A DNA stretch of 39,805 nucleotides from Fluviicola sp. (lineage in GTDB: Bacteria; Bacteroidota; Bacteroidia; Flavobacteriales_D; Crocinitomicaceae), in contig JADLGD010000117.1 of assembly GCA_020849495.1 (NCBI GenBank), positions 1 through 39,805 of the forward strand, given 5' to 3'. A model generated the notes under the pieces. The model did no database searches and was not told the origin of the DNA. It saw only the letters and a program-made list of their open reading frames with translations. The translations under genes were made by a program, and so were the position numbers. This document shows, one piece after another, positions 35,990 through 39,805 of this stretch; position 1 is the stretch's first letter, and the number at the start of each line of letters is the position of its first letter.

Positions 35990-35997
35990 CAAATATA
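35990..35997 (-). promoter_or_regulatory. Promoter -7 element for the S46 peptidase
   Basis: The minus strand reads TATATTTG, a full TAnnTTTG match, 16 bases before the ATG at 35973. A TTTTG lies 12 bases upstream, closer than the usual -33 distance. Confidence 0.55.
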
Positions 35998-36019
35998 CCA
36001 AACCATGAGCAAAAGAGCA

Positions 36020-36050
36020 TTGTCAGATTGATTCCTTTTTAGCACATTTG
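36020..36050 (+). promoter_or_regulatory. Candidate promoter for the membrane protein at 36055
   Basis: TTG at 36020-36022, a 20-base spacer, then CACATTTG at 36043-36050, a 7 of 8 match to TAnnTTTG. It ends 4 bases before the GTG start codon, so the transcript may be leaderless. Confidence 0.45.
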
Positions 36051-36054
36051 CATT

Positions 36055-36702
36055 GTGGAATTTATCAGCTTAGTATTTCGACTTGGAGTCGTATTAGCCA
36101 TTTTCAGTTTTATCTGGGGAATCCTTCGTTTTTTATTAACGATTTTAAGAGGTGGTTTACCCTTATCTTACCCTTTCAAAATTGGTTTAAAAACACTGCA
36201 ATACTTTTTGATTGCTGAATTGACTATTTTATTTTGCATTGAACAAAACGATGGTGATTTACAACGAATCATTCTCACGGGTCTGATTCTATTGATGTAT
36301 TTCATTGGAAAAGTTCAGAATATGCAATTCAAAATGATGATGATTCAAATTCAAGGCAGAGGAATGCAAACACCAGAAAAACCAAACATGCGTTTAGAAT
36401 TTGGGATTGTTCTTCTTGCGATGAGCTTGTTTACGTTCTTGGCGCTGTATCCTGATTATGCTTACAATGGTGTTTCAAAATGGTTCTACACAAGTATCAT
36501 TGATATTGAAACGACACCTATTTTCGGATTCATTTTTAAAATTGTTGGTTTCTTCTTCTCACTGGGAATCCTTTTCAGAATGGTCAATTCCATTTCGATG
36601 ATTCTTTCTGGAAAAGCATTTGGTAATCGTGATAACGGTTCTAAAAACAACCCAACGAATGATGACCCAAATCACTTTGATGATTACGAGGAAATTTCTT
36701 AG
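36055..36702 (+). CDS. Integral membrane protein of unknown function
   Basis: A 215-residue hydrophobic protein starting with GTG. About five membrane helices are visible (roughly 4-28, 43-60, 69-86, 114-132, 155-178), with a charged, Asn/Asp-rich C-terminal tail after residue 190 that is probably cytoplasmic. I do not recognise the family. The start is chosen because no ATG lies in the first part of the open frame and the promoter candidate lies directly before it. The stop codon overlaps the converging coaE stop (shared bases at 36699-36702), so the two genes leave no room for a terminator between them. Confidence 0.75.
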   Translation: MEFISLVFRLGVVLAIFSFIWGILRFLLTILRGGLPLSYPFKIGLKTLQYFLIAELTILFCIEQNDGDLQRIILTGLILLMYFIGKVQNMQFKMMMIQIQGRGMQTPEKPNMRLEFGIVLLAMSLFTFLALYPDYAYNGVSKWFYTSIIDIETTPIFGFIFKIVGFFFSLGILFRMVNSISMILSGKAFGNRDNGSKNNPTNDDPNHFDDYEEIS

Positions 36703-37283
36703 TGTTGCTTATTTGAAAGTCGTTGAATTAGCTTTTGCACTTCATTTTTGAGATCACTTTGGTTGTGATTTTCAATCACATAATCTGCTAGTTTGATTTT
36801 TTCTTCGTCGCTCATTTGCGCATTGATTCTAGCTTCAACGGCACTTCTTTCCATGCCATCGCGAGCTAGCACACGAGCGATTCGTTCCTCTTTTGGTGCT
36901 GTGATCAAAACATTCAAATCGGTCTGTTTGTAAATGCCCGTTTCAAAAAGTAAAGCTGATTCTTTGAAAATTAAATCTTGTTTTTGCTCCTTCATCCATT
37001 TTTCAAAGTCTGAAGCAACTGCAGGATGAACGATGGCATTGATTTGCAATCTTTTTAGTGGATCCTCAAAAATTTGTTGTGCTAAAAAAGAACGATTCAA
37101 TGTTCCATTTTGAAACGTTTGTTTGCCAAAAAGTGCCAATAATTGATTCTTTACATCCAAATCGTTTTCCATTAACCATTTTGCACGATCGTCTGAATAA
37201 TAAACTGGAAAGCCAAAAGATTCAAGCAATTGACACACCGTTGTTTTTCCGGAACCTATTCCACCAGTAACCCCTATTAGCAT
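36699..37283 (-). CDS. coaE: Dephospho-CoA kinase
   Basis: CoaE phosphorylates the 3'-hydroxyl of dephospho-CoA in the last step of CoA synthesis. The 194-residue protein has the P-loop GGIGSGKT at 7-14, the nucleotide-binding segment YYSDDRAKWLM, and the C-terminal ARVLARDGM...AQMSDEEK region with the typical Ile-Glu-Asn near the end. It lies 43 bases after the siaC-like gene and a terminator, and converges on the membrane-protein gene. Confidence 0.96.
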   Translation of the reverse strand: MLIGVTGGIGSGKTTVCQLLESFGFPVYYSDDRAKWLMENDLDVKNQLLALFGKQTFQNGTLNRSFLAQQIFEDPLKRLQINAIVHPAVASDFEKWMKEQKQDLIFKESALLFETGIYKQTDLNVLITAPKEERIARVLARDGMERSAVEARINAQMSDEEKIKLADYVIENHNQSDLKNEVQKLIQRLSNKQH

Positions 37284-37289
37284 CTTTTC

Positions 37290-37320
37290 AAAAAAAATCC
37301 CCGTCTTTTAGGACGAGGAC
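37290..37320 (-). terminator. Intrinsic terminator after the siaB-siaC pair
   Basis: On the minus strand GTCCTCGTC (37320-37312) pairs with GACGGGGAT (37305-37297), including G-T wobbles, over a 6-base loop, and is followed by eight T residues. It lies 6 bases past the SiaC stop. Confidence 0.8.
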
Positions 37321-37326
37321 TGAGAT

Positions 37327-37710
37327 TTAAATTTCTTCAACTTCAATGATATTGAACGGGAGTCCGATAATGGCTTGATAATCTTGCCCAGCTTCCTCCA
37401 TATCTTCATCGTCTTCTTCGAAATACCAATTCACAGAAACTTTGGTACGTTCTCCAGAAATGGTTTCTAATTTTTTGAATAGATCCAAAATACATTTGGA
37501 AGAAGAAGTATTGAAATACTCTAATTTCACATCCACAATTGTTTCACCAACTGGAGATTTTCCATAAGCATCGATCCAATCATTCAACGGTTTGTAAAAT
37601 TCAACCGAATTTTCAGGAATTGAACGTCCTTTCAATTCTAGTTTGCCAGCTACTGCATCAAAATGAATAGAAGGTGTTTTTGCTGAACCTTCAAGGTGTA
37701 AATTTTCCAT
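37327..37710 (-). CDS. SiaC family regulatory phosphoprotein (DUF1987)
   Basis: A 127-residue cytoplasmic protein of the SiaC/DUF1987 family, which adopts a STAS-like fold and acts as a phospho-switch. The motif YFNTSSSKCILDLF places Thr68 at the same number as the threonine phosphorylated by SiaB in Pseudomonas aeruginosa SiaC, so the phospho-site appears conserved. The C-terminal part has an acidic patch (FEEDDEDMEEAG). The gene starts 6 bases after its partner kinase gene. In Pseudomonas, unphosphorylated SiaC activates the diguanylate cyclase SiaD; no cyclase is present here, so the output is unknown. Confidence 0.9.
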   Translation of the reverse strand: MENLHLEGSAKTPSIHFDAVAGKLELKGRSIPENSVEFYKPLNDWIDAYGKSPVGETIVDVKLEYFNTSSSKCILDLFKKLETISGERTKVSVNWYFEEDDEDMEEAGQDYQAIIGLPFNIIEVEEI

Positions 37711-37716
37711 ATTCTT

Positions 37717-38274
37717 TTAATCTATTTTAATATTCAAACAGAAAAAACTGTTTACATCATTAATGGGTAAAAATTGGTATTCCAACTTATTCCCTGATTT
37801 TCTTGCAATATCAATCATCCCTAAACCTGCAGTGCCTTTTTCAGACATTGCACCATTGTTTAAGGTATCTTGATAGTATTTTTTCAATTCGTCTTTATCC
37901 ATTCCATTAATCAAATCGAGACGGCTTTTCAATTCTGCTGCACTTGCCGCATCGATGTAATTACCCGTTTGAATCATGAAATGATCGTCTTTTTTAGAAA
38001 TCATAAACAAAGCAGATTTCGATTCGATTAGTTCAAGATTACGTTCTGATTGGTCTGTAACGTCAATGTGATGATATAGGTTTTGTAAACACTCTACCAA
38101 TACATTAAAGACTTTCTTCTTTGTTTTCGGAGATTCTTCCATGTAATCCATTTTGGACTCCATGATAGACAAAACTGAAGTCAACAAATCTGATGTAACA
38201 ACACCTTTAAATGATAACAAGATGTTCTCTCGCTCCATAGTAAGGTACAATTCGTAGATATCGTTTTTTATCAT
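37717..38274 (-). CDS. SiaB family protein kinase
   Basis: A 185-residue GHKL-type (histidine-kinase-like ATPase) protein of the SiaB family, which phosphorylates SiaC on a threonine. The N-box is Glu61-x3-Asn65 in VECLQNLYHH and the glycine-rich lid is GTAGLG at 147-152. It is cytoplasmic and has no sensor domain. It is transcribed with the SiaC gene and has a -7 element 19 bases upstream. The matching phosphatase (SiaA) is not in the window. Identification rests on motifs, length and adjacency to siaC. Confidence 0.88.
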   Translation of the reverse strand: MIKNDIYELYLTMERENILLSFKGVVTSDLLTSVLSIMESKMDYMEESPKTKKKVFNVLVECLQNLYHHIDVTDQSERNLELIESKSALFMISKKDDHFMIQTGNYIDAASAAELKSRLDLINGMDKDELKKYYQDTLNNGAMSEKGTAGLGMIDIARKSGNKLEYQFLPINDVNSFFCLNIKID

Positions 38275-38293
38275 CAGTTTGTTTCAGCGTCAA

Positions 38294-38301
38294 CAAATAT
38301 A
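38294..38301 (-). promoter_or_regulatory. Promoter -7 element for siaB-siaC
   Basis: The minus strand reads TATATTTG, a full TAnnTTTG match, 19 bases before the SiaB ATG at 38274. The -33 region has only weak candidates. Confidence 0.55.
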
Positions 38302-38452
38302 AGAAACCAAATGAACTAGAAACCTGATTGGTAGAAAAAAATGAGTAAATGGTGGTTCCCAAGCTATCGTTGGTCAGATTAATTAGGTTGAATCACATTC
38401 GTAAAGTTCAGCTTCTATTCTAAAAAATGGGATGCATTCAGTCTAAAATCAT

Positions 38453-38460
38453 TACTTTTG
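38453..38460 (+). promoter_or_regulatory. Promoter -7 element for the methyltransferase gene
   Basis: TACTTTTG fully matches TAnnTTTG and ends 5 bases before the ATG at 38466, giving a near-leaderless transcript. It lies inside an in-frame extension to an upstream ATG (38427), which is evidence against that earlier start. Confidence 0.55.
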
Positions 38461-38465
38461 CAACA

Positions 38466-39209
38466 ATGATGCATTTAGAAAACAAAAACGAGTGGTTTGC
38501 GAATTGGTTTGATTCACCCTATTACCATCTTTTGTATGATAATCGGGATGAAAACGAAGCTGCTAACTTTCTGGAGCGATTGACAGATTACTTAGTTATT
38601 CCAACATCAACACATATTTTAGATTTAGCTTGCGGTGCAGGGCGACATTCACGTGTTTTACACCGATTAGGATTTACTGTTTCTGGTTGTGATCTTTCCC
38701 CCAATAGCATCCAAGAAGCTACAGAGAAAGCTCAAGATGGGATGGATTTCTTTGTACATGACATGCGTGAAACATTGCCTCAACAGTACGATGCTGTTTT
38801 CAATCTATTCACGAGTTTTGGATATTTTGACCAATTGAGTGACAATCTAAAAGTGTTGAACAGTATTCACAAAGCCTTGCCTTTAAACGGATTATTGGTC
38901 ATAGATTTCATGAACGCTACAAAAGTGATCCATGAATTGAAATTACGCCAAGAACTGATCAAGCAAGGAATTACTTTTCATATTAAACGAGAAGTAAATA
39001 ATGGTAGAATTGTAAAGACAATTGCTTTTGAAGCAGAAGGACAATCTTATTTCTTTCAAGAAAAAGTACAAGCGCTTCGCCTTTCAGATTTCCAAGAATT
39101 ATTGCAACAAGCAGGTTTCGAAATACAAACAACATTTGGGTCGTATGAATTAGATCCATTCAACGAACAAACATCCGACCGCTTAATTTTAATTTGTCGC
39201 ACGAAATGA
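38466..39209 (+). CDS. Class I SAM-dependent methyltransferase
   Basis: A 247-residue cytoplasmic methyltransferase. SAM-binding motif I is ILDLACGAGRHSRVL near residue 50, followed by the acidic loop SGCDLSPNS and the motif IV region DAVFNLFTSFGYF. The middle is a generic methyltransf_25/11-type Rossmann fold; the C-terminal half has strands that may shape the acceptor site. The substrate cannot be predicted. I start at ATG 38466 (38469 is an equal alternative) because the promoter -7 element overlaps the longer frame. The stop overlaps the ZIP transporter start by 4 bases. Confidence 0.88.
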   Translation: MMHLENKNEWFANWFDSPYYHLLYDNRDENEAANFLERLTDYLVIPTSTHILDLACGAGRHSRVLHRLGFTVSGCDLSPNSIQEATEKAQDGMDFFVHDMRETLPQQYDAVFNLFTSFGYFDQLSDNLKVLNSIHKALPLNGLLVIDFMNATKVIHELKLRQELIKQGITFHIKREVNNGRIVKTIAFEAEGQSYFFQEKVQALRLSDFQELLQQAGFEIQTTFGSYELDPFNEQTSDRLILICRTK

Positions 39210-39805
39210 CACCCGTTTTAACCAATACCCTTTTATTATTACTTTCTGTTGTTTTGGGCGGAATGCTTGTTGTTGCTTTAGAAAAAAAGAACCAACAAAA
39301 ACTCATTAAACTTTCGCTTGCATTTAGTGGTGGATTTTTATTGGCAATTGCCTTTTTGCATTTTTTACCCGAGTTGTATCATGAGAACATGACTAAAATC
39401 GGTATTTGGATCTTAGTAGGTTTTCTCGTGCAATTGTTTTTGGAATATTTCTCAGGAGGTATCGAACACGGCCATATCCATGTGCACGAAAAGAAAAAAA
39501 TCCCTTATGGTTTATTGATCTCCTTGAGTATTCATTCTTTCATTGAAGGCATTCCATTGGTTGGTTTAGAGCACGGTCATGAACACCATGGTCATTTAAT
39601 TGGCGAACACCAAAACTCACTGTTACTAGGAATCATTTTACATCAATTTCCAGTTGCTATTGCATTGATGACCTTATTGAGAAAATCACAATTGAGCAAC
39701 TCAACCAGTTGGGTATTATTGATGGTATTTGGCATCATGACACCTGCAGGCATGTTGACAGGATATGTTCTTCAACTGAACGAACCATTCCCTTATATGG
39801 ATGTT
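39206..39805 (+). CDS. ZIP family metal transporter, partial at window end
   Basis: The first 200 codons are in the window; the gene continues past its edge. The protein begins MTPVLTNTLLLLL and has at least five membrane helices. The ZIP signature helices are visible: LSIHSFIEGIPL (HSxxEG) in one and LHQFPVAIAL (HxxPxA) in the next, which form the intramembrane metal site. Two His-rich loops (EHGHIHVHE and EHGHEHHGH) probably bind zinc or a similar cation. It overlaps the methyltransferase by ATGA, so the two are coupled. Substrate is probably Zn2+ or another divalent metal, inferred from the family. Confidence 0.9.
   Translation, partial: MTPVLTNTLLLLLSVVLGGMLVVALEKKNQQKLIKLSLAFSGGFLLAIAFLHFLPELYHENMTKIGIWILVGFLVQLFLEYFSGGIEHGHIHVHEKKKIPYGLLISLSIHSFIEGIPLVGLEHGHEHHGHLIGEHQNSLLLGIILHQFPVAIALMTLLRKSQLSNSTSWVLLMVFGIMTPAGMLTGYVLQLNEPFPYMDV

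Overview
The window comes from an AT-rich Bacteroidota chromosome. Three things support this: the gene content (porP-gldKLMN and gldBC of the type IX secretion/gliding machinery, an S46 dipeptidyl-peptidase, SiaB/SiaC proteins), the near absence of Shine-Dalgarno sites, and repeated matches to the Bacteroidota promoter -7 element TAnnTTTG, some with a TTG-like -33 box about 19-21 bases upstream. Gene order (formimidoylglutamase-like gene, topA, miaB, sigma-54 regulator, lptE, secG, groESL; and nadE beside gldBC) fits Flavobacteriales. A Fluviicola/Crocinitomicaceae-like member is my guess, not a demonstrated placement. The first two thirds is mostly core genome, with little sign of mobile DNA.

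Layout. 1-4.9 kb (minus): clpX, clpP, a DUF2797 zinc-binding protein and an ABC-F ATPase. 4.9-11.3 kb (minus): the porP-gldK-gldL-gldM-gldN locus, which builds the trans-envelope core and motor of T9SS. 11.4-15.0 kb (minus): an arginase-fold protein that has lost metal ligands, and topA. 15.3-19.8 kb (plus): an operon of miaB, a sigma-54 activator, lptE, an acidic TPR-like protein and secG, closed by a strong terminator. 19.9-21.9 kb: groES-groEL. 21.9-22.1 kb: a candidate structured small RNA with its own -7 box and a strong terminator. 22.1-28.5 kb: two copies of a two-gene module (secreted M48 metalloprotease plus beta-barrel-like protein) arranged tail to tail around a 2Fe-2S ferredoxin. 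The second protease copy is interrupted by one in-frame TAA. 28.5-31.7 kb: nadE, an outer-membrane barrel protein, and divergently gldB-gldC. 31.7-36 kb (minus): a DPP11-like S46 peptidase and a secreted glycoside-hydrolase-like protein. 36-39.8 kb: a membrane protein, coaE, a siaB-siaC pair, a SAM methyltransferase, and a ZIP metal transporter cut by the window end.

How the parts fit. PorP/GldKLMN form the secretion and gliding apparatus. GldB and GldC are accessory gliding proteins. LptE, SecG and GroESL serve envelope and protein biogenesis. The S46 peptidase and the glycoside hydrolase are exported scavenging enzymes. The least explained parts are the duplicated protease-barrel module with its broken copy, and the small RNA between groEL and that module.
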